Positions 63,700-64,000 of a DNA stretch of 64,000 nucleotides are shown here, piece by piece. Every line of letters starts with the position of its first letter. Position 1 is the stretch's first letter. Source of the stretch: Hymenobacter amundsenii. GTDB taxonomy: Bacteria > Bacteroidota > Bacteroidia > Cytophagales > Hymenobacteraceae. The stretch is from NCBI RefSeq assembly GCF_002204745.1, contig NZ_NIRR01000016.1, positions 24,950-88,949 of the forward strand, written 5' to 3'. The translations under genes were made by a program, and so were the position numbers. The notes under the pieces were generated by a model. That model was given only the letters and a program-made list of their open reading frames with translations, had not been told where the DNA came from and made no database searches.

Positions 63700-64000
63700 A
63701 TGAAAAAATTCGTCATTCTCAGTATTGTTCTGCTCTTCGGCCTGATTGGGTCGGTGTCGGCCCAAAGCCTGTCGCCGCTTGGCATCTGGACCAATTCGGA
63801 GAAGAAAGCAACTTTTGAAATTTACAAGTGTGGCGACAAGCTTTGCGGCCGTATTGTATCGCTCACGATTCCGAACGATCCGAAAACTGGTCGGCCGAAA
63901 ACGGATACCCAGAACCCTAACCCCAAGTTGCGCAGCCGGCCCCGCCTGGGTATGGTATTTATGCAGGGCTTCGAGTACGACGAAGACAACAAGTGGGATG
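63700..64000 (+). CDS. DUF2147 domain protein (3' end cut by window edge)
   Basis: First 100 codons of an exported protein: signal peptide MKKFVILSIVLLFGLIGSVSAQ, then SPLGIWTNSEKKATFEIYKCGDKLCGRIVSL, the characteristic start of DUF2147 with its two cysteines, and MVFMQGFEYDEDNKWD. Family function unknown; probably periplasmic or outer-membrane. A one-mismatch -7 (TATCTTTT, 63658-63665) lies upstream. The frame is open to the edge. Confidence 0.88.
   Translation, partial: MKKFVILSIVLLFGLIGSVSAQSLSPLGIWTNSEKKATFEIYKCGDKLCGRIVSLTIPNDPKTGRPKTDTQNPNPKLRSRPRLGMVFMQGFEYDEDNKWD

Overview
The window reads as chromosomal DNA of a GC-rich Bacteroidetes of the Cytophagales, most like Hymenobacter or a close relative. 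The grounds are: upstream elements of the TAnnTTTG type (some with a TTG 17-23 bp further up) in place of sigma70 boxes; almost no Shine-Dalgarno sequences before genes; Bacteroidetes families such as DUF4199, lmo0937-type membrane peptides, M61 peptidase, IcmF, and OmpA proteins with TPR and PD40 repeats; and intergenic palindromes typical of such genomes. I see no rRNA, tRNA, CRISPR array, transposase or phage gene.

Layout. 1-4.6 kb: AI-2E-type permease (cut by the left edge), a DUF2383 bundle protein, an exonuclease/GIY-YIG nuclease, and a divergent pair of small paralogues of unknown function. 4.6-8.1 kb: two divergent paralogous lipoproteins. 8.1-18.6 kb: topoisomerase IB, two M48 peptidases, an App1-type phosphatase, MtgA, a Lon-N-domain protein, a metallophosphoesterase overlapping a lipid kinase tail to tail, and an L,D-transpeptidase. 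18.7-25.5 kb: small exported proteins, DUF4199, a YbiT-like ABC-F protein, a barrel-like outer-membrane protein, 3-hydroxybutyryl-CoA dehydrogenase and MsrA. 25.5-34.9 kb: dapD, a glycosyltransferase, a ketoacyl-ACP synthase III, a DtxR-type regulator, mnmE, an aldo/keto reductase and citrate synthase. 35-42.6 kb: two Spy-like paralogues, a frameshifted OmpA-family gene, queE, folD, DUF805 and lepA. 42.8-51.1 kb: GH15, GlcG/HbpS-like, zinc formaldehyde-dehydrogenase-like and the fused mutase IcmF. 51.2-52.2 kb: an AT-rich, probably acquired gene with a jelly-roll domain and a TIR/deoxyribosyltransferase-like domain. 52.5-63 kb: a lipoprotein PBP, FKBP, Kup, M61 and NlpC/P60. 63.0-63.7 kb: a gene-poor stretch with a candidate structured transcript. 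The right edge cuts a DUF2147 gene.

Most of the content is core housekeeping: envelope and peptidoglycan work (MtgA, PBP, L,D-transpeptidase, NlpC/P60, M48s, OmpA), RNA modification and translation (MnmE, QueE, LepA, ABC-F), and central and acyl-CoA metabolism (GltA, FolD, DapD, IcmF, 3HCDH). Convergent gene pairs are nearly always separated by a large palindrome.

The best leads for something new are: (1) the candidate ~350-nt minus-strand transcript at 63.09-63.45 kb, which carries a 23-codon ORF behind an 11-base perfect Shine-Dalgarno in a lineage that hardly uses them; (2) the AT-rich two-domain gene at 51.2 kb; (3) the Spy-like paralogues with long AT-rich leaders; (4) the stand-alone pieces of what is usually a phosphoesterase/BamA fusion. 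Start codons were moved downstream from the longest frame wherever a promoter element, terminator, signal peptide or family N-terminus argued for it.
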